From: Volvox africanus
Taxonomy: Eukaryota; Chlorophyta; Chlorophyceae; Chlamydomonadales; Volvocaceae
Direction of reading: 5' to 3'
DNA: 64,000 bases
Assembly (NCBI GenBank): GCA_030268105.1
Contig: BSDZ01000019.1
Span: 908,001-972,000, forward strand
Below are positions 11,836-23,608 of the stretch, in pieces. The notes beneath the pieces were generated by a model. It made no database searches, was not told where the DNA came from, and was given only the letters and a program-made list of their open reading frames with translations. Within the stretch, counting starts at the first letter, position 1. Each line of letters begins with the position of its first letter. A program made the translations under genes and the position numbers.

Positions 11836-13494
11836 TGTTGTGCCACGGTTCGTTTCCCGCCGATGCGTAGGTCAATGTGTTGTTTGCCGGTTCGATCACC
11901 GTTTACACCGAAGTAGGCCGCAATACATTCGAGCATTATGGAGCATGATATAATCATATTAGCATGATATATTCGAGTATATCTAGCTAATCAGGCATGT
12001 TGCATTATCATCTACGACATCACGCTGTCGGTCAACATGTTTGACTAGAGGCTGATATTAATGCGCGATCTATCTGTTGGCATAATATCCCACGTAATAA
12101 TACTTTAAATATTATTACCTCATCCGTGTCATAAACCATACGCGTATGCGAGAACGTGATGATCACGATGGTTGGGTCGGCAACCGAATATCGATATTCG
12201 GACCTTCGCATATTGCATGCGCTGCATCCATTAATATCACGGATTACGCGATATTTAGAACAGTGCTAAGAAGGTACTCACACTTCAGATCGAAATCCAG
12301 TGAGACCTGTACTGCACATCGGTATCGCGACGTGATAGGTGTGAGGACGGCCGCCTAGAGACCGAAGTCGGCTCGACGCTACTTTGGATCAAGTACTCGC
12401 GTACTCGCGTACTCGCGTACTTGATTCTATTATATACGTTTTTACTCATTTATATTCGGCCTGAGCTATTCCAGCATAGCATCTCCAGCTGGATGATGAA
12501 CATTGCCCACGGGGTCTGACGGCAGACTACCATTCTGTAATCGAAGACTATTGTAAGTTGAATCTTTCCTTGTTATTGAGTCTTCCGCTGTCACCTTACT
12601 CGCATGGAATCGCCTTGCTGTTCGTAAGCACGGTGCACGCGTAGCTAACATCCAGACGTGCAGATTCAGTGCATGATCGAAGAAGGAAGGATACAACACA
12701 ATGTGACGCTACAAGGTGATGTGCTGACTTGATGAATGTTTGATGATTATGAATGAACTTGCATGGATATAAATGTATTTGCATACATTTACATATGATT
12801 GGCATGTTGTTATCATACATCGCGACATATCACATCGCATCACCACTGATCCGCCTAACATGCATAAAATCCCAAACAATTGAGGCGCGTGTAATGCTCA
12901 TGCTATGGAATGATAATTAATATTATTTGGTATAATATTACATCATTGCGGCAGATGATGAGAGCGCTGCACTAGTCGTGATGCATGCCTTGCAACCGAA
13001 TATTGTTATTCGGACCCTTGCATCATGCGAATGCCGGAAAGGCTTATCTGTTGATATACATGGATATCGCAGATATGCAGTAGGGTTATCACACTTAGGA
13101 TCGGCCTACTAGTGTGGGTTGTACGGCATAGAGATATCGCAAGTATAACAGATGCGAGGACGGCCAAGTAGAGCAGACATCTTGATGCCTTGAGAACACT
13201 TATGTGTTCAACATTATTATTGGTAAGCGCTCTTCTACTTAGCCCGAGCTAAGCCTGAACTTTGCTTGTCACCGCTGCGTGATGATTGCTTGCTTCCGGC
13301 ACTGACGGCGATCACGTCCATTGCATTGCTTCTGACTGTATCATTGTAAGTTATATCTTTCCTTGCTCTGAAGTCTTCCGCTGTCTCTGTTTGCTCTCGA
13401 TTGCCTTGCTGTACTTGCAAGTGCTTGTGCATCGGTATCGAAAGTCCCCAGACGTGCAGATACCTATGGGCAAACCCGAAGGAGAGGTACAACA
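11836..13494 (+). repeat. Solo LTR-B in A3, split by a solo LTR-A
   Basis: Starts TGTTGTGCCACGG at 11836 and ends GAGAGGTACAACA at 13494, flanked by CCTCG duplications. After removing the inner LTR-A and its duplication about 833 bp remain, the normal LTR-B length. No internal element sequence is attached, so it is a recombination relic of a full insertion. Confidence 0.92.
11878..12698 (+). repeat. Solo LTR-A nested in LTR-B (821 bp)
   Basis: Runs TGTTGTTTGCCGG to GGATACAACA and is flanked by CAATG duplications at 11873-11877 and 12699-12703. The undisturbed LTR-B sequence GGTCAATGCGACGC at 51722 confirms the target site. A short tandem of GTACTCGC units lies near 12391-12420. Confidence 0.93.
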
Positions 13495-13499
13495 CCTCG

Positions 13500-14878
13500 C
13501 TGGTCGATTGATGAAGGTGCTAGTGGATACTGGCACTGGAGACGACTTCATCTCATCAAAAGAGGTGAACGCATTGGGGTTGACCCCTCAGTTATCCGAT
13601 TGTGCACAGGTTACCCTCGCTGACAGGGGTAAGCATCCCATCGTGGGCAGAGTCACCCTGAGCCTAGCGATAGGCCCTCTGCGTGTTAGGGCCCAACCGT
13701 ATGTGCTACAAGGTCTCTCGGAGACGGCACAGTACATTCTGGGTGCCGCGACATTACAACAGTACCGTGTGTGCATCGATATGGAGTCCAGCACATTTAA
13801 TTTGTGCAAAGGGAACCTATCGACTAAGGTACCTTTACTGTCGTACCAAGATGTCACACCAGAGGAGGGCGGAACTGTTGTGGAGCCTATGGTTAATTTC
13901 ACCGTGGCCGTGTTGGCCCGCCGAACTGAAGAACCCAAGCTTATCGAGCGCAAAGAAGCTGATCGAATGATATGGAAAGGTGCCCATGGAAAGGTGCCCA
14001 TATGGAAAGGTGCCCGTTGCTTGTGAGGCCTCGGGTGCAACCAAATGCTACCGCCGCGCAGTCTCTTGTGAAAGATTCTGAGGTCGAAGCCCTCTTGCAA
14101 AATTATGCCGATGTGTTTCATGACATCCCTGGGCTCCCACCTATGCGACCTGTTGACCATACAATCCCTCTTGTGCCCGGAGCACAACCCGTTTCGTGAC
14201 CTATGTACAGGTTAAGCCCATTGGAGTTGGACAAGGTGAAACGGCAAGTGAGGGAGCTGCTCGCAAAGGGTATGATTCGGCCCAGCACATCTCCATATTC
14301 TGTACCGATATTATTCGTCAGTAAGAAGGACGGGACGCTACGTATGTGTATTGATTCTCGGGGTCTGAATTCGACTACGGTTAAAATTTGCTACCCTTTG
14401 CCGCGCGTCAATGACCTGCTCGATAAGCTGAAAGGCTCAGCTTATTTTTCCTCGACTGATCTGCAACAGGGGTGTAATTAGATACACATCGCTGCTTCTG
14501 ATATTCCGAAAACCGCTTTCCGGACCCCCTTTGGTCACTTTGAGTACACGGTCTTGTCGTTTGAACTTACTAATGCGCCCGCCACATTTCAAGCAGTGAT
14601 GGACCGCATGTTCAGACCGTATATCGACAGGTTCGTTGTTTGTAATTTGGATGATATTTTAATATATTCCAAGACACGCGAGGAGCACCTGAAGCATCTC
14701 AAGCTCGTGCTTGAGGTGATGAAGCGGGAGCAATTGTTTGCCAAACGCGCCAAATGTTTTTGGACACAGCCTCAAGTGGAGTATTTGGGCCACATCGTGT
14801 CGGCCACTGGGGTAAGAATGGACCCACGGAAGGTAGCTGTGGTTCACGATTGGCCCGCGCCTCAGAACCTCACCGAAC
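13500..14878 (+). pseudogene. A3 protease and N-terminal RT
   Basis: Protease core VDTGTGDDFISSKEVNALGL near 13524-13583 (DTGTG in place of DTGAS), then PIVGRVTLSLAIGPLRV and YILGAATLQQY. RT starts [16 protein letters not shown] near 14203, has a TAG at 14479-14481, and reaches NLDDILIYSK (YLDD mutated to NLDD) near 14643. A CCCATGGAAAGGTG duplication near 13980-14010 adds a few codons. Sequence jumps at about 14878 into the integrase tail. Confidence 0.82.
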
Positions 14879-15367
14879 ATCGTTCCTATCCCGCATGACA
14901 GACACAAACGCATGTTTGGACGCGGCACAACATCGGACGATGGACTACTATAATAAATCCAAATGAGACGTAACATTTTCGGTAGGACAAATGGTTTTGT
15001 TGAGCACTAAGAACCTACATTCGCTCACCGACGGTTCCCAGAAATTACTACCTCGCTGGATTGGCCCATATCCCGTTGTTCGCATGGTAGGAAATGTAGC
15101 TGTGGAGCTATCCCTACCCTCTGACATAAATATTCACCCCACGTTTCATATCTCCCTCATCCGCCCTTATCACGGTACGACACCCGTTACAAACGACACC
15201 ATTGCCCCTGCAGTAATGAACCCCGAAAGCGGAAGGTACACGAGTACCTGGTCAAGTGGACTGGCTATTCTAGCGAGCACAACTCTTGGGAGCCGACGCG
15301 TAATTTCTTGCCAGAAATGAAGCCCCTATTGGAGGAAGCTCGTCTACGTGCCACACAGACCCAATGA
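14879..15367 (+). pseudogene. A3 integrase C-terminus and chromodomain after large deletion
   Basis: Resumes at SFLSRMTDTNACLDAAQHRT, so RNase H and most of integrase are missing. Then MVLLSTKNLHSLTDGSQKLL, a second deletion inside the linker, and the chromodomain remnant YTSTWSSGL/LVKWTGYSSEH in shifted frames, ending CCCAATGA at 15360-15367. Confidence 0.8.
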
Positions 15368-15426
15368 TCGCTGCAGTCGATCCTGTACGATCCAGCGAGG
15401 ACGCTGCATACGGGAGGGGGGATAGT

Positions 15427-16239
15427 TGTTGTACGCCGGTTTGATCATCGTTTTCACCAAAGTAGACTGCAATCCATTCGAACACCACTGACCATGATAT
15501 AACCATATTAGCATGATATATTCGAGTATATCTAGTTCATCAGGCACATCACATTATCATCCACAACATCGCACTGTTGGTCAACATGTTTGACTCGAGA
15601 CTGATATCAATGCGTGATCTATCTACTGGCATAATATATCACGTAATAATACTTTAAATATTATTACCTCATCCGTGTCATAAACCATACGCGTATGCAA
15701 GAACGTGACGATCGCGATGGTTGGGTCGGCAACCGAATATCGATGTTTGGACCTTCGCATATTGCATGCGTTGCATCCATTAATATCACGGATTACGCGA
15801 TATTTAGAACAGTACTAATATGGTACTCACACTTGAGATCGGAATCCAGTGAGACCTGTACTGCACATCGGCATCGCGACGTGATAGGTGCGAGGACGGC
15901 CGCCTAGAGACCGAAGTCGGCTCAATGCTACTTTGGATTAAGTACTCACGTACTTAACTCAGTCTAATTCCTATAAATACGTTTTACTCATTTATTATTG
16001 GCCTGAGCTATTCCAGCATATCGTTTCCAGCCGGATGATGAACGCTGCCCGCGGGGTCTGACGGCAGACTTCTAATTTGCAACTGAAGATCATTGTAAGT
16101 TGAATCTTTCCTTATCTCTAACTCTTCCGCTGTCACGTTGCTTGCACTGAAGTGTCTTGCTGTTCGTAAGCACCATGCACGTGTAACTAACACTCAGACG
16201 TGCAGATTCAGTGCATGATCGAAGAAGGAAGGATACAAT
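15427..16239 (+). repeat. 3' LTR-A of A3
   Basis: Begins TGTTGTACGCCGG right after the purine tract GGGAGGGGGGATAGT. Its last bases read GGATACAATA instead of GGATACAACA and run straight into minus-strand B4 sequence, so the very end is mutated or clipped. Confidence 0.9.
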
Positions 16240-16888
16240 AGGGCGTATCATACCCTTTGCAAGCAAATCCGTCACCTGGCGCTTCACCTTATCCAGCTCC
16301 AATGGACTCAACCTGTACATTGGCCGGGCCACAGGCTGCGCTCCAGGCATGAGAGGGATTGTGTGATCAACAGGACGCATAGGTGGCAGCCCAGGGATAT
16401 CTTTGAAGACGTCCTCATACTGTGCCAGTAGGGCCTCAACCTCAGGATCCACAGAAGTCTGCGCGGTGGTGGCACTGCAGCCCACCCGTGGCCTCAAAAG
16501 CAGTCCATGGGCACCCTTCCGTAACAAATGGACAGCTTCCTTACGCCCGACTAGCTCTGGTTCTGCTCGTGCGGCCATTGCGGTTACGGCGAAATTAACC
16601 ATAGGCACCGCCTCAGCTTTGCCTCCCTCTGGTGTGACATTTTCAGACGACAGGAAAGGTACCTTAATCGACAGAGTACCCTTGCACAATTGCAGGGTTG
16701 CGGCCTCCATGTCGATGCGCGCGCTGTACTGTCGTAATGTCGCAGACCCCATTATGTACGGTGCAGTCCCTACCAAGCCCTGCAGCACGTATGGCCGGGT
16801 CACAACACGCAAAGGGCCTAACAATAGGCTAAGGGTGATCCTGCCCACGATGGGATGCTTACCCCCGTCAGCAAGGGTAACCTGTGGA
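16240..16888 (-). pseudogene. B4 protease C-terminus and protease-RT linker
   Basis: On the minus strand it reads [39 protein letters not shown] and [20 protein letters not shown], nearly identical to B5 and B9, and stops at [10 protein letters not shown] by truncation. The frame is open throughout. The upstream catalytic DTGAS is absent because the foreign block starts at 16889. Confidence 0.85.
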
Positions 16889-17287
16889 CCACCTAAGTCA
16901 CCGCCACCATTACAGTCGCCGCCGCTAGTTGTGAAGCCGCCCCCTTCCCCATTCCCACCACCGCCCCCTTCCCCATTCCCACCACCGCCTCCTTCCCCAT
17001 TCCCACCACCGCCCCCTTCCCCATTCCCACCACCGCCTCCTTCCCCAACCCCTATTCGTCAGCCCCCCCTCCCCTCCTTGCCAAGCACTTGCGGTGACCC
17101 CGTTCCCATGTGCCCCACTGGCCCGGCCATCAAAGGCAATATTGCTTCCTCAGGTGAAAAGATTTACCACGTACCGGGCGGCAAATGTTATGATGTTGTG
17201 TGCATAAGTCTGAAAAGCGGTGAGCGATTCTTCTGTACAGAAGCCGAAGCCCAGATGGCTGGTTGGCGACCTGCATCCCAAAGATAA
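16889..17287 (+). CDS. Pro-rich protein fragment with C-terminal sunset-like domain
   Basis: The open frame encodes a Ser/Pro-rich part (PPPSPFPPPPPSPFPPPPP repeats, coded by a roughly 27 bp tandem repeat near 16936-17045) and a compact C-terminal domain: IKGNIASSGEKIYHVPGG, then GERFFCTEAEAQMAGWRPAS and TAA at 17285-17287. The second part resembles the small 'sunset' domain found at the C-terminus of bacterial nucleases and membrane proteins; that match is from memory of the motif. The Pro-rich part looks like green-algal or plant hydroxyproline-rich wall proteins. A possible 3' splice site, CATTACAG at 16908-16915, would start the exon at 16916. The 5' end is unknown: the frame runs back into antisense B4 pol. 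It could be a real exon or a captured gene fragment. Confidence 0.55.
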   Translation, partial: PPKSPPPLQSPPLVVKPPPSPFPPPPPSPFPPPPPSPFPPPPPSPFPPPPPSPTPIRQPPLPSLPSTCGDPVPMCPTGPAIKGNIASSGEKIYHVPGGKCYDVVCISLKSGERFFCTEAEAQMAGWRPASQR

Positions 17288-19322
17288 TAACGTCAGCACA
17301 GATAAATGACGACACCGACAGGTAGCGCCCGTAAAACTGTAAGGGTGAGAAATCCCTGGTGTGTTTGGTCTATTGTTGCTAAGTCTAGTAATAGTACCTG
17401 AGAACTTTCAGAGATGTCCAGGCGTCTTGAGCTCTTAACGGTTGTTTGTTGTACGGCCCCCACGACTTTTGGCCAATTACCGATCAGAGTTCCGCAGGCT
17501 CGCAACTCTTCATCTATGGATGCAGCAGGAGTAGGTTCTAAGGGTTCATGTCATTTCTCTCAATAAAGCGGTGGCATCTGATTTCTGTTGTTATCGTGGC
17601 ACGTACGAATGCGGGATTCCATGTGCTGTGGGCCTCTCCCCTTTCCATCCCGGAGTTTTGGTTTTAATGGATTCAGGGAAGCAGCCCTGCGTGCCCCTGG
17701 AGTAAATTTGAGATTATGTCTCAATAAAGGCTGATGCTCATCTAAGATTACAAAGTTGCCCTTCGATAAGAGGACGTTAAAGTCACACATCAATTCCAGT
17801 ATTACTTCAGTGGATATGGAATCCCGTACCTTGATGGAACAGTCCCAATCAGTGCCCAACTTGAATCGCCAAATCATGCGCTGTATGTAGTATGCCAGAA
17901 ATCGGCATGGAGCTCCTGCGACACCTTGTCATAAGGACAGTAAAGTGACCAATAGTTGATTGATGTTACAAATTCCACAAGAATTCGTAAGGATCAGGAG
18001 GTTCATAGGGTCAACCAAGAAGATTTGTGCTGTGGGCTCAGCAGTGATGCCGCCGCACAGCAGGTGGTGCAGCTCCATCTTTGGAGGAGGTACTGTCGAG
18101 CCACGCCGTCAGGTGGGCCCTGCGACCCATAAGTCTCTATGTGCCCTCAGATCTGGCAGACAAAAAAAGCGGATTCGGAGCCAGAAGCTCCTGGACGCAG
18201 AAATGGGGCTAGACAATTAATCTTTTGATCGAGCCCAGCAGGCCCTGCAGTATGTCGCGGAGGTGGGGCAGACAGGATTATTGAGCAGCGGGCGTCTAGA
18301 TCCATATCGCCCGCTGCGCTCACAAGGGGAGTCAGTTGCGGCGTTTCTTGGGACCCAGTGGCTCGCAAATGCGGCAGCTGCAAAGGGTTGCATCGATAAC
18401 AGTATGGACGGTGGGGCCAGCAGAGCGAGGCAAGGGGAGCAAGATGCGCAGCGGGGCCAGCAAATCCGGGCAGGTGGTTTGGAGGAGGGTATTATATTAG
18501 CATCGGAGGTTTGCGTGCGCGGCGGCCCCAGGACGCGGTGGAGAAGTGGAAGGGCTGCTTGGGGTGACGGGAGTGAGGCGCTTGCGGTCGGTGTTGTAGG
18601 GAAGGGGTTACGATCCAGACAAATGGATGGGTCGAAGGTGCTCAACACGGAGAGCATGATCATACCGGCTGTAGTTTGCCGGCATACCCACGTAACCTGC
18701 CGACCCCTTGTACGGGATAAGTAAGGTGAAGCCGCCCTTCTCCGGCACATCTACATGACTAAATCGGTCGACGTTCATCTTCTGCTTAACCACGCGTCAT
18801 TTTCGCCAAGCGTGGGCCAACCCATGGGACCCACGCATTGGCGGCGGAACCCAACAAAACGTTTTTCACGCATCCAACATAATGCCATATTCATATTTTG
18901 TTAAGCTTGGAACTACCTTGCCATTCCCTCTTTTCACTGCTACCTAGAACAGGTCAATCATTTGGTTCTTTCTCTTCCACAAAAGGAACCCCACCTCATC
19001 CAGAGGCCCAAGGGTTCAATACCCTTCACCACCACCATGTTGTGTTTTGTTTCCGCCTTGATCGCTGTCTGTTCCTTGTTCCTCATTCCCCACCACCAAG
19101 ACCCAAACCGCTGGCACTATAAAGCAGCATCTACTCCAGCGGAGATAAGGGGCTTTGCAGACCCTTCCCCTGTATTTCGGGGCACCCTCATACGTTCACC
19201 CATGTTGACTTCTCTGAAATCAGTGGTTTTACCGGGTTCAGCACCCACCACCAGCATATGGATGTCATTAGACCCTCCAAGTGTAGGTAACTCGCTTTAA
19301 AAAGATAGCCCCAGTCCCGGAC
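17288..19322. other. Unassigned foreign block inside B4
   Basis: Not retroelement sequence that I can recognise. Minus-strand frames at 18793-18611 (MVKQKMNVDRFSHVDVPEKG) and 17877-17560 (TDWDCSIKVRDSISTEVILE) are protein-like but short and unconnected. The GC-rich stretch 18217-18724 is open on both strands and is probably not coding. AATAAA-like signals occur at 17562 and 17722. No terminal inverted repeats were seen at the block borders. Confidence 0.4.
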
Positions 19323-19786
19323 AGGGGCCAGCATACCCTCCCGATCCACACCGTTAAACAAAACGGTGCCCGGCTCGAACCGGTGGACACACCGCATACC
19401 CTTTAACGATGCCTCTGCCTTGCGCTGACAGAAAGCAGGGAGTAATACACATGCGGCGGTGCCCGGATATTGACGCCTACATCTCCTGTACACGGCCAAC
19501 TGTTCCGACATCTCACGTAGAGACAAGGGGATGAACAATACCACGTGGTTTGACAGATCGATAGACGACAGGGGACGGCGTGGTGTCAGAACAGATTACA
19601 CAGTGGGTCAAAGCAGAGAAGTCCCGTGCGTCCCTCAAGCATGATGCGTCGTGCAATGACTCGCTCGATGTGTCCAAGTACACAAGGCAACAATGCCCTC
19701 ATGGCTGGCCGTAAGGATGACCACCGACCACGTGTTAGTTCAGCAATCCCGGGTGGAGCCCCCTCCGCAGGAACCCGGGCAAACCC
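19323..19786 (-). pseudogene. B4 methyltransferase-like domain, truncated
   Basis: Continues in the gag frame after the TAG with the same [13 protein letters not shown] linker region seen in B5, then has frameshifts. It encodes [40 protein letters not shown] and [19 protein letters not shown], and stops at the junction near 19322. IPLS stands where family C has NPPY. Confidence 0.75.
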
Positions 19787-21027
19787 CTATTTCGGCTTAG
19801 GGACAAACGGCGGCAGCAATGGGCGATCCTTGGTAGGATGGCTCTCCGCACACCGTAGACAAACATTGGCTGCTTTCCGACGCTCGAACTCGGATTTGTT
19901 GCAATTCCATTTTGGCATCAATGGGTCATCAGTGCGTGTCCGCTTTGCATCGGGGACAGAGCGCTGTGCGGCTGCCGTCGACGGCACGCCCCCACGCTTC
20001 CTGCTCTTTGCTGGGTCCAAGCTCGGACCTGCTCTTCCTGACCCGTGGACACCTGAGCTAGCGCCCCCGCGCGCCTTGCGCTGTCTGTTGCTGCGTCGCG
20101 CCGTGACAGTAGGCACGGGGCGAGTAGCTCCAAGTTCCTGGTCCAGAGCCACAGCTTCCCCAAGCGGATCCTGCGCTTGCACAGCATTTGCACGAGGGGT
20201 AGACTTGACTTCTTCCTCACCGGCAAGGAGTCGTACCTCTGTTCCCCTAGCAAATTTTACCAAAGCGTCGTACGACTTGAACGGCTCCCCAGACAAGTCA
20301 GTAGCGCACCATTTAGCCAAAAGTTTCGTCAGGCCTCGCTGAAACCAAAAGACACACTCATCCTCGGTGAGGTTAGCAATGGGGGTCACTAGTGCTTCGA
20401 AGCGTGACTGGTCGCAGGTACATTTTCACCCCGACGCATGTAATATGTACCAGCCGCCAACACCTTGCGAGCCTCAACATCACATGCGTGCACCTCAGTA
20501 GCAAACCGTGCGAGTAAAGCAGAAATCAACTCGTCAAACGTGAAGTCATTCCAGGCGGTGGTCCATTCGTCGTACCAGTCCTTCGCCACGCCCTCAAGGG
20601 TGTTGCCAACGAAGAGACACCTGATACCATCATTTTCACCACCATGCACAGCCTGGAGATACTTCTTAGCATCGCGTACATACGTACGAGTTGAATCAGC
20701 TATGTTATGGCCTGGTGTCTTAGGATTTTCCTGAAGCAAGATTTTGAGCCTAGATACAGGAATCGTCAGTCTCATCACCTTGGGAATGGCGGCATGCCCT
20801 TGCATTTGAGGTGGCGAAAGACCCCGTGGATCAGCGGTGTTGTCCATATTGGTATTGACTGCTGAACGCGGCACAATCAAATGGGCAGGGGTCTGAAGGA
20901 CAAGGGCTTCTTGAGTAGCTTGCGTGCCAACAGTCTCAGGACCTCTATCTGTAGCTCTAGCAGCCACAACAAATTCAGGTTGGCTTGCTAAGCTAGTAAG
21001 CGGCGTATCGTCACGTCCCGCAGCCAT
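19787..21027 (-). pseudogene. B4 gag, one frameshift
   Basis: Starts MAAGRDDTPLTSLASQPEF, with the core VMRLTIPVSRLKI, YVRDAKKYLQAVHGG and CLFVGNTLEGVAKDWYDEW. A 1 bp loss near 20420 (VPA-TSHASKH instead of VPAYQSRFEAL) shifts the frame, and the rest continues with CVFWFQRGLTKLLAKW to the zinc knuckle CLRCAESHPTKDR. The last cysteine of the knuckle is arginine. It ends KPK with TAG at 19789-19787. Confidence 0.85.
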
Positions 21028-21490
21028 GGAACACGAATCAATACCCTCAGCTTGCGTAATAGAAGACAACTTCTAACGCAAAGACAATGCAAGAGTACAA
21101 ACGATTTGGTGAGCCTACCGACAGCACTCTTGAGGAGGTTCAGCAGATTGAGCAAGTACGTGCCCAGCTGAGTTCTAATCTCCGTAGTTTGTGCGATCTC
21201 CAAATGGTCCGGGCGCAAGCCGGTCTCAGTCGTTGCGGCAAGCAATGCCGGAGCACTGAGATTACCTGCGACTCAGAGCGTACACTTACACAACAAGTGC
21301 AGCAATTAGACAAAAACAATCAACAATTACAAACCGGAAACGGCGGCGTCCAACACGGCGCGGCCCAAGTCTTCGGCAAAAGTATCTAGCGGTCCACGTC
21401 GTTCATCGCTGGTACTCGCCATAGAAAGAACCTACTTCCGATTTAACACAAAGAGACGGTTAGGCAACGAACCTGGTCTCGATACCAAAT
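21028..21490 (-). other. B4 leader with primer binding site and small ORF
   Basis: The primer site TGGTATCGAGACCAGGTTCG (minus strand, 21487-21468) lies 3 bp from the LTR and resembles the complement of a plant initiator-Met tRNA 3' end. A small ORF starts at ATG 21422-21420 (MASTSDERRGPLDTFAEDLG) and is conserved in B5 and B9. A second frame, TETGLRPDHLEIAQTTEIR, overlaps the gag start. Confidence 0.6.
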
Positions 21491-22322
21491 TGTTGTACCT
21501 CTCCTTTGGGTTTGCTCATAGATATCTGCGCGTCTGAAGACTTTCGATACCGATGCGCGAGCACTTGCAAGTACAGCAAGGCAATTGAGAGCAAACAGAG
21601 ATAGCGGAAGACTTCAAGACAAGATGAGATATAATTTACAATAATATAGACCGAAGCGATGCAATGGATGTAATCACCGTCAGCGCCGGAAGCAAGCAGT
21701 CATCACGCGGCGGTGATAAGCGAAGTTCAGGCTTAGCTCGGGCTAAGTATGAGAGCGTTTAGCAATAATAATATTGAACACAGAAGTGTTCTCCGGTATC
21801 AAAATGTCTTGCTTTACTTAGCCGTCCTCACATCTGTTATACTTGCAGCATCGCGACGCCGTACAACTCACACTAGGAGGCCGATCCTAAGTGTGACAAC
21901 CCTACTGCGTATAGGCGATGTTCATGTATAACAACCAATAAGCCTTTCCGGCATTTGCATGATCCAAGGGTCCGAATAACGATATTCGGTTGCAAGGCAT
22001 GTATCGCGACGAGTGCGACATTCCCGACGTATGCCATAATGATGTAATATTATAGCAAATAATATTACTTATTGCTCCATAGCATGAGCATAATGCGCTT
22101 CTCAATTGTTCGGGATTTCATGCATGTTAGGCTGATCAGCCATGATGCAATGAGATATGTCGCGATGCATATTGGTAACATGCCAAACATATATAAATGT
22201 ATGCAAATACATTTATTTTCATGCAAGATCATTCATATTCATCAATCATTCATCAAGTCAGCACATCGCCTTGCAGCGTCGCATTGACCTACGCATTGGC
22301 GGGAAACGAACCGTAGCACAAT
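21491..22322 (-). repeat. 5' LTR-B of B4
   Basis: Plus strand reads TGTTGTACCTCTCC at 21491 and ends GAACCGTAGCACAATA near 22322, the reverse complement of a normal LTR-B start with one change (TATTG for TGTTG). Length about 832 bp. Confidence 0.9.
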
Positions 22323-22782
22323 AGCTACAACAAGTGAGGGAGCTGGAGCACAACGAGCCCCGGTAACGCCCGTGGCTCAAGAACCCGTCGGCATCCCGGA
22401 GGTGATGAAGTTGTCTATTTCCGTACTGAAGCTGAACATCTCGGTTGACAAAAAAGTAAGAGTACCGGATGTAGCGTTGCGGATAGGACACAGGCTAACG
22501 TTCATGATGCAAGGAAATACTTGCAAGCAGTTCATGGCGGTGGATGCGATCCTATCAAATGCCTTTTTGTCAGAAACACTCTTGAGGGTGTTGTTAAGGA
22601 TTGGTATGATGAATGGACCACTGCTAGAGTTGAATATACGTTTGATGAGTTGATCAAAGCTCTTCTCACTCGCTTTGCCACCAAAGTCCGCTCACACGGC
22701 ATTGAGGCTCGTAAGACGTTGGCACAAGGCACGTACCATATGCGTCTAAACGAGACTGTTCCCACTTACCAGTCGTGCTTTG
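22323..22782 (+). pseudogene. A6 gag, 5' part
   Basis: Begins near AEGAGAQRAPVTPVAQEP-type sequence, then VMKLSISVLKLNISVDKK, a shift, and CLFVRNTLEGVVKDWYDEWT and FDELIKALLTRFATKV up to YQSCF. It is cut at 22782 by the insertion of B5 and resumes at 27384 with the 5 bp duplication CTTTG on both sides. Related to A3 gag. Confidence 0.8.
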
Positions 22783-23605
22783 TGTTGTGCCACGGTTCGT
22801 TTCCCGCCAATGTGTAGGTCGATGCGACGCTACAAGGTGAAGTGCTGTCTTGATGAACGCATGAATGACTTATGCATATGAATGAACTTGCATGACATAA
22901 AAGTATTGACATACATTTATATACATTTTGGCATGTTATCATTATACATCGCGACATCGCATCATGGCTGATTTGCCTAGCATGCATGAAATCCCAAATG
23001 ATCGAGACGTGCATTATGCTCGTGCTATGAAACGATAAGTAATATTATTTGATATAATATTACTTCATTACAGCACACGTTGAGAGCGCCGCACTCGTCG
23101 CGATACATGCCTTGCAACCAAATATCATTATTCGGACCCTTGCATCATGCGAATGCTGAAAAGGCTTATCGGTTGTTATACGTAGACATTGCCTATACGC
23201 AGTAGGGTTGTCACACTTAGGATCGGCCTCCTAGTGTGAGTTGTACGGCGTCGTGATGCTGCGAGTATAACAGATGCAAGGACGGCTAAGTAAGACAAGA
23301 TAGTTTGATACCGGAAAACACTTGTGTGTTCAACACTATTATTGCTAATCACTATTCTACTTAGCCCGAGCTAAGCCTGAACTTCGCTTATCACCGCCGC
23401 GTGATAACTGCTTGCTTCCGGTGCTGACGGCGATTACATCCATTGTCTGTAATATTGTAAGTTATATCTCTTCTTGCCTTGAAGTCTTCCGCTGTCTCTG
23501 TTTGCTCTCGTGTGCCTTGCTGTACTTGCATGTGCTCGCGCATCGGTATCTAAAGTCCCCAGACGCGCAGATACTTATGAGCAAACTCGAAGGAGAGGTA
23601 CAACA
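22783..23605 (+). repeat. 5' LTR-B of B5 (823 bp)
   Basis: TGTTGTGCCACGG to GAGAGGTACAACA, directly followed by AAT and the primer site. Contains the AT inverted repeat AGTAATATTATTTGATATAA near 23037 and GTAAGT near 23457. Confidence 0.93.
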
Positions 23606-23608
23606 AAT

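Larger units (their letters stand above)
10226..16239 (+). mobile_element. Ty3/gypsy family A element A3 with nested solo LTRs
   Basis: Gag (5' truncated), methyltransferase-like domain, protease and RT, then a deletion to the integrase tail, polypurine tract and 3' LTR-A. A solo LTR-B at 11836-13494 interrupts it between the methyltransferase-like domain and protease, with the 5 bp duplication CCTCG (11831-11835 and 13495-13499). Confidence 0.87.
16240..22322 (-). mobile_element. Ty3/gypsy family B element B4, split by foreign DNA
   Basis: Minus-strand order from the right: 5' LTR-B (21491-22322), primer site, leader, gag, methyltransferase-like domain, a 2.4 kb foreign block (16889-19322), then protease end and start of RT (16888-16240). 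The rest of pol and the 3' LTR are missing. The foreign block replaces roughly 110 codons around the end of the methyltransferase-like domain and the protease active site. Confidence 0.82.

Noticed and set aside
18217..18724. Overlapping open frames on both strands in GC-rich DNA
   Set aside because: No motif, no start context and no homology recognised; both strands open by composition.
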